This document shows positions 23,101-35,100 of a DNA stretch of 64,000 bases, in pieces. The number at the start of each line of letters is the position of its first letter. Position 1 is the first letter of the stretch. The notes beneath the pieces were generated by a model that ran no database searches, was not told where the DNA came from, and was given only the letters and a program-made list of their open reading frames with translations. This DNA comes from Atherinomorus stipes (taxonomy: Eukaryota; Chordata; Actinopteri; Atheriniformes; Atherinidae). Location: positions 620,001 through 684,000 of the forward strand of contig JALJCO010007928.1 of NCBI GenBank assembly GCA_023101725.1, written 5' to 3'. A program made the translations under genes and the position numbers.

Positions 23101-26100
23101 ATTTGGAGTTGAAGTTTGAGTAGGAGTTGAAGTTTCAGTTGAAGTTGGACTTGTAGCTGAAGTTGAAGTTGGAGTTGTAGATGAAGTTGGAGTTATAGTT
23201 AGAGTTGGGTTAGGAGTAGGAGTTGTGGCTGGAGTTGAAGTTTCAGTGGGCGATGGGGTAGTCATTGGAGTTGAAGTTTCACTTGGATTTGCAGTTGTAC
23301 TTAGAGTTGAAGTTGGACTGGGAGTTGTAGCTCGAGTTGGAGTTGGAGTTTGAGCTGGACCAGGAGTCGAAGTTGGAGTTGAAGTTTGAGTTGGAGTAGG
23401 ATTTGAAGTTGTTGTAGGAGTTGTAGCTGGGGTTGAAGTTTCAGTTGGAGCTGTAGATAAAGTTGTAGTTGTAGTTAGAGTTGAAGTTGCACTAGGCGTT
23501 GCAGCTAGAGTTGTAGTAGGAGTTGTAGCTGGAGTTGAAGTCTGAACTGTAGATAAAGTTGCAGTTGTAGTTAGAGTTGAAGTTGGAGTAGGAGTTGTAG
23601 CTGGAGTTGAAGTTTCAGTTGGAGTTGAAGTCTGGGTAGTAGTTGGATTTGAAGTTTCTGTTGGAGCTGTAGATGAAGTTTGAGTTGGAGTCGTAATTAG
23701 AGTTGAAGTTCTAGGAGTTGTAGCTGAAGTTGAAGTTTCAGTGGCAGATGGGGTAGTCGTTGGATTTGATGTTTCACTTGGATTTGCAGTTGTACTTAGA
23801 GTTGAAGTTGGACTAGGAGTTGTAGCTCGAGTTGTAGTTGAAGTTGAAGTTTGACTTGGAGTAGGAGTTGAAGTTGGAGTTGTAGATGAAGTTGGACCTG
23901 TACTTATAATTGAAGGAGTTGACGCTGGAGTTGAAGTTTCAGTTGGAGTTGAACTTAGAGTAGAAGTTGGAGTTGAAGTGTCAGTGAGAATTGAAGATGA
24001 AGTTTTAGTTTGAGTTGGAGTTGAAGTATGAGTTGAAGCTAGACTAGGAGTTGTAACTAGAGTTATAGCTGGAGTGCTTGTTGTAGTTGAGATTGGGGTA
24101 GGAGTTGAAGTTGGAGAAGAAGTTGGATTTGGAGTTGAAGTTTGAGTAGGAGTTGAAGTTTCAGTTGAAGTTGGAATTGTAGCTGAAGTTTCACTTGGAT
24201 TTGCAGTTGTACTTAGAGTTGAAGTTGGACTAGGAGTTGTAGCTCGAGTTGTAGTTGAAGTTGAAGTTTGACTTGGAGTAGGAGTTGAAGTTGGAGTTGT
24301 AGATGAAGTTGGACCTGTACTTATAATTGAAGGAGTTGACGCTGGAGTTGAAGTTTCAGTTGGAGTTGAACTTAGAGTAGAAGTTGGAGTTGAAGTGTCA
24401 GTGAGAATTGAAGATGAAGTTTTAGTTTGAGTTGGAGTTGAAGTATGAGTTGAAGCTAGACTAGGAGTTGTAACTAGAGTTATAGCTGGAGTGCTTGTTG
24501 TAGTTGAGATTGGGGTAGGAGTTGAAGTTGGAGAAGAAGTTGGATTTGGAGTTGAAGTTTGAGTAGGAGTTGAAGTTTCAGTTGAAGTTGGAATTGTAGC
24601 TGAAGTTTCACTTGGATTTGCAGTTGTACTTAGAGTTGAAGTTGGACTAGGAGTTGTAGCTCGAGTTGTAGTTGGAGTTGAAGTTTGAGCTGGACCAGGA
24701 GTCGAAGTTGGAGTTGAAGTTGGAGTTGGAGTAGGATTTGAAGTTGTAGTAGGAGTTGTAGCTGGAGTTGAAGTTTCAGTTGGAGCTGTAGATAAAGTTG
24801 TAGTTGTAGTTAGAGTTGAAGTTGCACTAGGCATTGTAGCTGGAGTTGTAGTAGGAGTTGTAGCTGGAGTTGAAGTCTGAGTTGGAGTTGAAGTCTGGGT
24901 AGTAGTTGGATTTGAAGTTTCTGTTGGAGCTGTAGATGAAGTTTGAGTTGGAGTCGTAATTAGAGTTGAAGTTCTAGGAGTTGTAGCTGAAGTTGAAGTT
25001 TCAGTGGCAGATGGGGTAGTCGTTGGATTTGATGTTTCACTTGGATTTGCAGTTGTACTTAGAGTTGAAGTTGGACTAGGAGTTGTAGCTCGAGTTGTAG
25101 TTGAAGTTGAAGTTTGACTTGGAGTAGGAGTTGAAGTTGGAGTTGTAGATGAAGTTGGACCTGTACTTATAATTGAAGGAGTTGACGCTGGAGTTGAAGT
25201 TTCAGTTGGAGTTGAACTTAGAGTAGAAGTTGGAGTTGAAGTGTCAGTGAGAATTGAAGATGAAGTTTTAGTTTGAGTTGGAGTTGAAGTATGAGTTGAA
25301 GCTAGACTAGGAGTTGTTACTAGAGTTACAGCTGGAGTGCTTGTTGTAGTTGAGATTGGGGTAGGAGTTGAAGTTGGAGAAGAAGTTGGATTTGGAGTTG
25401 AAGTTTGAGTAGGAGTTGAAGTTTCAGTTGAAGTTGGAATTGTAGCTGAAGTTTCACTTGGATTTGCAGTTGTACTTAGAGTTGAAGTTGGACTAGGAGT
25501 TGTAGCTCGAGTTGGAGTTGGAGTTGGAGTTTGAGCTGGACCAGGAGTCGAAGTTGGAGTTGAAGTTTGAGTTGGAGTAGGATTTGAAGTTGTAGTAGGA
25601 GTTGTAGCTGGGGTTGAAGTTTCAGTTGGAGCTGTAGATGAAGTTGTAGTTGTAGTTAGAGTTGAAGTTGCACTAGGTGTTGCAGCTAGAGTTGTAGTAG
25701 GAGTTGTAGCTGGAGTTGAAGTCTGAACTGTAGATAAAGTTGCAGTTGTAGTTAGAGTTGAAGTTGGAGTAGGAGTTGTAGCTGGAGTTGAAGTTTGAGT
25801 TGGAGTTGAAGTCTGGGTAGTAGTTGGATTTGAAGTTTCTGTTGGAGCTGTAGATGAAGTTTGAGTTGGAGTCGTAATTAGAGTTGAAGTTCTAGGAGTT
25901 GTAGCTGAAGTTGAAGTTTCAGTGGCAGATGGGGTAGTCGTTGGATTTGATGTTTCACTTGGATTTGCAGTTGTACTTAGAGTTGAAGTTGGACTAGGAG
26001 TTGTAGCTCGAGTTGTAGTTGAAGTTGAAGTTTGACTTGGAGTAGGAGTTGAAGTTGGAGTTGTAGATGAAGTTGGACCTGTACTTATAATTGAAGGAGT

Positions 26101-29100
26101 TGACGCTGGAGTTGAAGTTTCAGTTGGAGTTGAACTTAGAGTAGTAATTGGAGTTGAAGTGTCAGTGGAAGTTGAAGATGAAGTTGTAGTTTGAGTTGGA
26201 GTTGTAGTATGAGTTGAAGCTGGACTAGGAGTTGTAACTAGAGTTATAGCTGGAGTGCTAGTTGAAGTTGAGGTTGGGGTAGGAGTTGAAGTTGGATTTG
26301 GAGTTGAAGTTGGAGAAGAAGTTGGATTTGGAGTTGAAGTTTGAGTAGGAGTTGAAGTTTCAGTTGAAGTTGGACTTGTAGCTGAAGTTGAAGTTGGAGT
26401 TTTAGATGAAGTTGGAGTTATAGTTAGAGTTGGGTTAGAGAAGGAGTCGTAGCTGGAGTTGAAGTTTCAGTTGGAGTTGGGGTAGTCGTTGGAGTTGAAG
26501 TTTCACTTGGATTTGCAGTTGTACTTAGAGTTGAAGTTGGACTAGGAGTTGTAGCGCGAGTTGTAGTTGGAGTTGAAGTTTGAGCTGGACCAGGAGTCGA
26601 AGTTGGAGTTGAAGTTTGAGTTGGAGTAGGATTTGAAGTTGTAGTAGGGGTTGTAGCTGGAGTTGAAGTCTGAACTGTAGATAAAGTTGCAGTTGTAGTT
26701 AGAGTTGAAGTTGGAGTAGGAGTTGTAGCTGGAGTTGAAGTTTCAGTTGGAGTTGAAGTCTGGGTAGTAGTTGGATTTGAAGTTTCTGTTGGAGCTATAG
26801 ATGAAGCTTGAGTTGGAGTCGTAATTAGAGTTGAAGTTCTAGGAGTTGTAGCTGAAGTTGAAGTTTCAGTGGCAGATGGGGTAGTCGTTGGATTTGATGT
26901 TTCACTTGGATTTTCAGTTGTAGTTAGAGTTGAAGTTGGACTAGGAGTTGTAGCTCGAGTTGGAGTTGAAGTTGAAGTTTGACTTGGAGTAGGAGTTGAA
27001 GTTGGAGTTGTAGATGAAGTTGGACCTGTACTTATAATTGAAGGAGTTGACGCTGGAGTTGAAGTTTCAGTTGGAGTTGAACTTAGAGTAGTAATTGGAG
27101 TTGAAGTGTCAGTGGAAGTTGAAGATGAAGTTGTAGTTTGAGTTGGAGTTGTAGTATGAGTTGAAGCTGGACTAGGAGTTGTAACTAGAGTTATAGCTGG
27201 AGTGCTAGTTGAAGTTGAGGTTGGGGTAGGAGTTGAAGTTGGATTTGGAGTTGAAGTTGGAGAAGAAGTTGGATTTGGAGTTGAAGTTTGAGTAGGAGTT
27301 GAAGTTTCAGTTGAAGTTGGACTTGTAGCTAAAGTTGAAGTTGGAGTTTTAGATGAAGTTGGAGTTATAGTTAGAGTTGGGTTAGGAGAAGGAGTCGTAG
27401 CTGGAGTTGAAGTTTCAGTTGGAGTTGGGGTAGTTGTTGGAGTTGAAGTTTCACTTGGATTTGCAGTTGTACTTAGAGTTGAAGTTGGACTAGGAGTTGT
27501 AGCTCGAGTTGGAGTTGGAGTTTGAGCTGGACCAGGAGTCGAAGTTGGAGTTGAAGTTTGAGTTGGAGTAGGATTTGAAGTTGTTGGAGGAGTTGTAGCT
27601 GGGGTTGAAGTTTCAGTTGGAGCTGTAGATAAAGTTGTAGTTGTAGTTAGAGTTGAAGTTGCACTAGGCGTTGCAGCTAGAGTTGTAGTAGGAGTTGTAG
27701 CTGGAGTTGAAGTCTGAACTGTAGATAAAGTTGCAGTTGTAGTTAGAGTTGAAGTTGGAGTAGGAGTTGTAGCTGGAGTTGAAGTTTGAGTTGGAGTTGA
27801 AGTCTGGGTAGTAGTTGGATTTGAAGTTTCTGTTGGAGCTGTAGATGAAGTTTGAGTTGGAGTCGTAATTAGAGTTGAAGTTCTAGGAGTTGTAGCTGAA
27901 GTTGAAGTTTCAGTGGCAGATGGGGTAGTCGTTGGATTTGATGTTTCACTTGGATTTGCAGTTGTACTTAGAGTTGAAGTTGGACTAGGAGTTGTAGCTC
28001 GAGTTGTAGTTGAAGTTGAAGTTTGACTTGGAGTAGGAGTTGAAGTTGGAGTTGTAGATGAAGTTGGACCTGTACTTATAATTGAAGGAGTTGACGCTGG
28101 AGTTGAAGTTTCAGTTGGAGTTGAACTTAGAGTAGAAGTTGGAGTTGAAGTGTCAGTGAGAATTGAAGATGAAGTTTTAGTTTGAGTTGGAGTTGAAGTA
28201 TGAGTTGAAGCTAGACTAGGAGTTGTAACTAGAGTTATAGCTGGAGTGCTTGTTGTAGTTGAGATTGGGGTAGGAGTTGAAGTTGGAGAAGAAGTTGGAT
28301 TTGGAGTTGAAGTTTGAGTAGGAGTTGAAGTTTCAGTTGAAGTTGGAATTGTAGCTGAAGTTTCACTTGGATTTGCAGTTGTACTTAGAGTTGAAGTTGG
28401 ACTAGGAGTTGTAGCTCGAGTTGTAGTTGAAGTTGAAGTTTGACTTGGAGTAGGAGTTGAAGTTGGAGTTGTAGATGAAGTTGGACCTGTACTTATAATT
28501 GAAGGAGTTGACGCTGGAGTTGAAGTTTCAGTTGGAGTTGAACTTAGAGTAGAAGTTGGAGTTGAAGTGTCAGTGAGAATTGAAGATGAAGTTTTAGTTT
28601 GAGTTGGAGTTGAAGTATGAGTTGAAGCTAGACTAGGAGTTGTAACTAGAGTTATAGCTGGAGTGCTTGTTGTAGTTGAGATTGGGGTAGGAGTTGAAGT
28701 TGGAGAAGAAGTTGGATTTGGAGTTGAAGTTTGAGTAGGAGTTGAAGTTTCAGTTGAAGTTGGAATTGTAGCTGAAGTTTCACTTGGATTTGCAGTTGTA
28801 CTTAGAGTTGAAGTTGGACTAGGAGTTGTAGCTCGAGTTGTAGTTGGAGTTGAAGTTTGAGCTGGACCAGGAGTCGAGGTTGGAGTTGAAGTTGGAGTTG
28901 GAGTAGGATTTGAAGTTGTAGTAGGAGTTGTAGCTGGAGTTGAAGTTTCAGTTGGAGCTGTAGATAAAGTTGTAGTTGTAGTTAGAGTTGAAGTTGCACT
29001 AGGCATTGTAGCTGGAGTTGTAGTAGGAGTTGTAGCTGGAGTTGAAGTCTGAGCTGTAGATAAAGTTGCAGTTGTAGTTAGAGTTGAAGTTGGAGTAGGA

Positions 29101-32100
29101 GTTGTAGCTGGAGTTGAAGTTTGAGTTGGAGTTGAAGTCTGGGTAGTAGTTGGATTTGAAGTTTCTGTTGGAGCTGTAGATGAAGTTTGAGTTGGAGTCG
29201 TAATTAGAGTTGAAGTTCTAGGAGTTGTAGCTGAAGTTGAAGTTTCAGTGGCAGATGGGGTAGTCGTTGGATTTGATGTTTCACTTGGATTTGCAGTTGT
29301 ACTTAGAGTTGAAGTTGGACTAGGAGTTGTAGCTCGAGTTGTAGTTGAAGTTGAAGTTTGACTTGGAGTAGGAGTTGAAGTTGGAGTTGTAGATGAAGTT
29401 GGACCTGTACTTATAATTGAAGGAGTTGACGCTGGAGTTGAAGTTTCAGTTGGAGTTGAACTTAGAGTAGAAGTTGGAGTTGAAGTGTCAGTGAGAATTG
29501 AAGATGAAGTTTTAGTTTGAGTTGGAGTTGAAGTATGAGTTGAAGCTAGACTAGGAGTTGTTACTAGAGTTACAGCTGGAGTGCTTGTTGTAGTTGAGAT
29601 TGGGGTAGGAGTTGAAGTTGGAGAAGAAGTTGGATTTGGAGTTGAAGTTTGAGTAGGAGTTGAAGTTTCAGTTGAAGTTGGAATTGTAGCTGAAGTTTCA
29701 CTTGGATTTGCAGTTGTACTTAGAGTTGAAGTTGGACTAGGAGTTGTAGCTCGAGTTGGAGTTGGAGTTGGAGTTTGAGCTGGACCAGGAGTCGAAGTTG
29801 GAGTTGAAGTTTGAGTTGGAGTAGGATTTGAAGTTGTAGTAGGAGTTGTAGCTGGGGTTGAAGTTTCAGTTGGAGCTGTAGATGAAGTTGTAGTTGTAGT
29901 TAGAGTTGAAGTTGCACTAGGTGTTGCAGCTAGAGTTGTAGTAGGAGTTGTAGCTGGAGTTGAAGTCTGAACTGTAGATAAAGTTGCAGTTGTAGTTAGA
30001 GTTGAAGTTGGAGTAGGAGTTGTAGCTGGAGTTGAAGTTTGAGTTGGAGTTGAAGTCTGGGTAGTAGTTGGATTTGAAGTTTCTGTTGGAGCTGTAGATG
30101 AAGTTTGAGTTGGAGTCGTAATTAGAGTTGAAGTTCTAGGAGTTGTAGCTGAAGTTGAAGTTTCAGTGGCAGATGGGGTAGTCGTTGGATTTGATGTTTC
30201 ACTTGGATTTGCAGTTGTACTTAGAGTTGAAGTTGGACTAGGAGTTGTAGCTCGAGTTGTAGTTGAAGTTGAAGTTTGACTTGGAGTAGGAGTTGAAGTT
30301 GGAGTTGTAGATGAAGTTGGACCTGTACTTATAATTGAAGGAGTTGACGCTGGAGTTGAAGTTTCAGTTGGAGTTGAACTTAGAGTAGTAATTGGAGTTG
30401 AAGTGTCAGTGGAAGTTGAAGATGAAGTTGTAGTTTGAGTTGGAGTTGTAGTATGAGTTGAAGCTGGACTAGGAGTTGTAACTAGAGTTATAGCTGGAGT
30501 GCTAGTTGAAGTTGAGGTTGGGGTAGGAGTTGAAGTTGGATTTGGAGTTGAAGTTGGAGAAGAAGTTGGATTTGGAGTTGAAGTTTGAGTAGGAGTTGAA
30601 GTTTCAGTTGAAGTTGGACTTGTAGCTGAAGTTAAAGTTGGAGTTTTAGATGAAGTTGGAGTTATAGTTAGAGTTGGGTTAGGAGAAGGAGTCGTAGCTG
30701 GAGTTGAAGTTTCAGTTGGAGTTGGGGTAGTCGTTGGAGTTGAAGTTTCACTTGGATTTGCAGTTGTACTTAGAGTTGAAGTTGGACTAGGAGTTGTAGC
30801 GTGAGTTGTAGTTGGAGTTGAAGTTTGAGCTGGACCAGGAGTCGAAGTTGGAGTTGAAGTTTGAGTTGGAGTAGGATTTGAAGTTGTAGTAGGGGTTGTA
30901 GCTGGAGTTGAAGTCTGAACTGTAGATAAAGTTGCAGTTGTAGTTAGAGTTGAAGTTGGAGTAGGAGTTGTAGCTGGAGTTGAAGTTTCAGTTGGAGTTG
31001 AAGTCTGGGTAGTAGTTGGATTTGAAGTTTCTGTTGGAGCTATAGATGAAGCTTGAGTTGGAGTCGTAATTAGAGTTGAAGTTCTAGGAGTTGTAGCTGA
31101 AGTTGAAGTTTCAGTGGCAGATGGGGTAGTCGTTGGATTTGATGTTTCACTTGGATTTTCAGTTGTAGTTAGAGTTGAAGTTGGACTAGGAGTTGTAGCT
31201 CGAGTTGGAGTTGAAGTTGAAGTTTGACTTGGAGTAGGAGTTGAAGTTGGAGTTGTAGATGAAGTTGGACCTGTACTTATAATTGAAGGAGTTGACGCTG
31301 GAGTTGAAGTTTCAGTTGGAGTTGAACTTAGAGTAGTAATTGGAGTTGAAGTGTCAGTGGAAGTTGAAGATGAAGTTGTAGTTTGAGTTGGAGTTGTAGT
31401 ATGAGTTGAAGCTGGACTAGGAGTTGTAACTAGAGTTATAGCTGGAGTGCTAGTTGAAGTTGAGGTTGGGGTAGGAGTTGAAGTTGGATTTGGAGTTGAA
31501 GTTGGAGAAGAAGTTGGATTTGGAGTTGAAGTTTGAGTAGGAGTTGAAGTTTCAGTTGAAGTTGGACTTGTAGCTAAAGTTGAAGTTGGAGTTTTAGATG
31601 AAGTTGGAGTTATAGTTAGAGTTGGGTTAGGAGAAGGAGTCGTAGCTGGAGTTGAAGTTTCAGTTGGAGTTGGGGTAGTCGTTGGAGTTGAAGTTTCACT
31701 TGGATTTGCAGTTGTACTTAGAGTTGAAGTTGGACTAGGAGTTGTAGCGCGAGTTGTAGTTGGAGTTGAAGTTTGAGCTGGACCAGGAGTCGAAGTTGGA
31801 GTTGAAGTTTGAGTTGGAGTAGGATTTGAAGTTGTAGTAGGGGTTGTAGCTGGAGTTGAAGTCTGAACTGTAGATAAAGTTGCAGTTGTAGTTAGAGTTG
31901 AAGTTGGAGTAGGAGTTGTAGCTGGAGTTGAAGTTTCAGTTGGAGTTGAAGTCTGGGTAGTAGTTGGATTTGAAGTTTCTGTTGGAGCTATAGATGAAGT
32001 TTGAGTTGGAGTCGTAATTAGAGTTGAAGTTCTAGGAGTTGTAGCTGAAGTTGAAGTTTCAGTGGCAGATGGGGTAGTCGTTGGATTTGATGTTTCACTT

Positions 32101-35100
32101 GGATTTGCAGTTGTAGTTAGAGTTGAAGTTGGACTAGGAGTTGTAGCTCGAGTTGTAGTTGAAGTTGAAGTTTGATTTGGAGTAGGAGTTGAAGTTGGAG
32201 TTGTAGATGAAGTTGGACCTGTACTTATAATTGAAGGAGTTGACGCTGGAGTTGAAGTTTCAGTTGGAGTTGAACTTAGAGTAGAAGTTGGAGTTGAAGT
32301 GTCAGTGAGAATTGAAGATGAAGTTTTAGTTTGAGTTGGAGTTGAAGTATGAGTTGAAGCTAGACTAGGAGTTGTAACTAGAGTTATAGCTGGAGTGCTT
32401 GTTGTAGTTGAGATTGGGGTAGGAGTTGAAGTTGGAGAAGAAGTTGGATTTGGAGTTGAAGTTTGAGTAGGAGTTGAAGTTTCAGTTGAAGTTGGAATTG
32501 TAGCTGAAGTTTCACTTGGATTTGCAGTTGTACTTAGAGTTGAAGTTGGACTAGGAGTTGTAGCTCGAGTTGTAGTTGAAGTTGAAGTTTGACTTGGAGT
32601 AGGAGTTGAAGTTGGAGTTGTAGATGAAGTTGGACCTGTACTTATAATTGAAGGAGTTGACGCTGGAGTTGAAGTTTCAGTTGGAGTTGAACTTAGAGTA
32701 GTAATTGGAGTTGAAGTGTCAGTGGAAGTTGAAGATGAAGTTGTAGTTTGAGTTGGAGTTGTAGTATGAGTTGAAGCTGACTAGGAGTTGTAACTAGAGT
32801 TATAGCTGGAGTGCTAGTTGAAGTTGAGGTTGGGGTAGGAGTTGAAGTTGGATTTGGAGTTGAAGTTGGATTTGGAGTTGAAGTTTTAGTAGGAGTTGAA
32901 GTTTCAGTTGAAGTTGGACTTGTAGCTGAAGTTGAAGTTGGAGTTTTAGATGAAGTTGGAGTTATAGTTAGAGTTGGGTTAGGAGAAGGAGTCGTAGCTG
33001 GAGTTGAAGTTTCAGTTGGAGTTGGGGTAGTCGTTGGAGTTGAAGTTTCACTTGGATTTGCAGTTGTACTTAGAGTTGAAGTTGGACTAGGAGTTGTAGC
33101 GCGAGTTGTAGTTGGAGTTGAAGTTTGAGCTGGACCAGGAGTCGAAGTTGGAGTTGAAGTTTGAGTTGGAGTAGGATTTGAAGTTGTAGTAGGGGTTGTA
33201 GCTGGGGTTGAAGTTTCAGTTGGAGCTGTAGATGAAGTTTCAGTTGGAGCTGTAGATGAAGTTGTAGTTGTAGTTAGAGTTGAAGTTGCACTAGGCATTG
33301 CAGCTAGAGTTGTAGTAGAAGTTGTAGCTGTAGTTGAAGTCTGAACTGTAGATAAAGTTGCAGTCGGAGTAGGAGTTGTAGCTGGAGTTGAAGTCTGAAC
33401 TATAGATAAAGTTGCAGTTGTAGTTAGAGTTGAAGTTGGAGTAGGAGTTGTAGCTGGAGTTGAAGTTTCAGTTGGAGTTGAAGTCTGGGTAGTAGTTGGA
33501 TTTGAAGTTTCTGTTGGAGCTGTAGATGAAGTTTCAGTTGGAGTCGTAATTAGAGTTGAAGTTCTAGGAGTTGTAGCTGAAGTTGAAGTTTCAGTGGCAG
33601 ATGGGGTAGTCGTTGGATTTGATGTTTCACTTGGATTTGCAGTTGTACTTAGAGTTGAAGTTGGACTAGGAGTTGTAGCTCGAGTTGTAGTTGAAGTTGA
33701 AGTTTGACTTGGAGTAGGAGTTGAAGTTGGAGTTGTAGATGAAGTTGGACCTGTACTTATAATTGAAGGAGTTGATGCTGGAGTTGAAGTTTCAGTTGGA
33801 GTTGAACTTAGAGTAGAAGTTGGAGTTGAAGTGTCAGTGAGAATTGAAGATGAAGTTTTAGTTTGAGTTGGAGTTGAAGTATGAGTTGAAGCTAGACTAG
33901 GAGTTGTAACTAGAGTTATAGCTGGAGTGCTTGTTGTAGTTGAGATTGGGGTAGGAGTTGAAGTTGGAGAAGAAGTTGGATTTGGAGTTGAAGTTTGAGT
34001 AGTAGTTGAAGTTTCAGTTGAAGTTGGAATTGTAGCTGAAGTTTCACTTGGATTTGCAGTTGTACTTAGAGTTGAAGTTGGACTAGGAGTTGTAGCTCGA
34101 GTTGTAGTTGGAGTTGAAGTTTGAGCTGGACCAGGAGTCGAAGTTGGAGTTGAAGTTTGAGTTGGAGTAGGATTTGAAGTTGTAGTAGGAGTTGTCACTG
34201 GAGTTGAAGTTGGAGTTGAAGTTTGACTTGGAGTAGGAGTTGAAGTTGGATTGCTACTTGTAGTTGAAGTTGGAGCAGGAGTTGAAGTTACAGTTGAAGT
34301 TGTAGTTGTAGTTGCAGTTGGATTTGGAGTTGGTATTGTAGATTGATTCGGACTAGGAGCTGAAGTTGGAGCAGGAGTTGAAGTTGGAGTTGAAGGTGAA
34401 TTTGAAATCGGAGTTGAAGTTGGAGCAGGAGTTGAAGGTGAATTTGGAGTTGAAGTTTCAGTTGGAGTTGAAGTTGTAGTTGAAGTTTGTGTTGCAGATG
34501 GATTAGAAGTTTCAGTTGGCATTGAAGTTGGGGTATAAGTTTGAGTAGGTGTTGGGGTAGAAGTTGGAGTCAAAGTTGTAATTGAAGTTGGAGTTTCATT
34601 TGGACTTGAAGTTGGACTTTGATTAGGATTTGACGTTGGACTTGGAGTTGTAGTTGAAGCTGGAGTACACAAAGAAGGATGTGAACCTTTTTGCCATTAT
34701 GCATGCCAATTACTTACTGTTTTATTAGTGGACTCAAGCCTACGTGTTAATGTTATTTATCTAAAATAGAAGCTCAACATCTGGCTGATCCCAACACTGC
34801 ACAATCCTACCACGTTTCCTGCTAATCTTCTCATCTTGTAATTGAATATCCAAAGTGGTCCGAACCACCTTATCCAGACGCCTGAGCGGGACGGATCATT
34901 CATCACTGTGGTCCATGCCGGGGACAAGAAGACGAACCAGTGAGCCAGACGCCCTCTAGCGGGACGGACCACTAATTACACTGTGGTCCGCCGCAGACCA
35001 GCAGACGGACCAGTGAGCCAGATGACTGAGTTGGACGGACCACTCACTACACTGTGGTCCGTGGCAAGGAAAGCTACTAATAAGTATGATATTTGGGCAT

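Noticed and set aside
18206..33128. Long + strand frames rich in Val, Gly and Glu opposite the mucin array
   Set aside because: They are mirror readings of ACT/TCA/CCA codons. They lack splice context and any recognised domain.
18166..34672. Three separate genes starting at internal Met or TTG codons in the array
   Set aside because: The starts are just the first start-like codons in each frame. Splice sites, phase arithmetic and single-base gaps show one exon.
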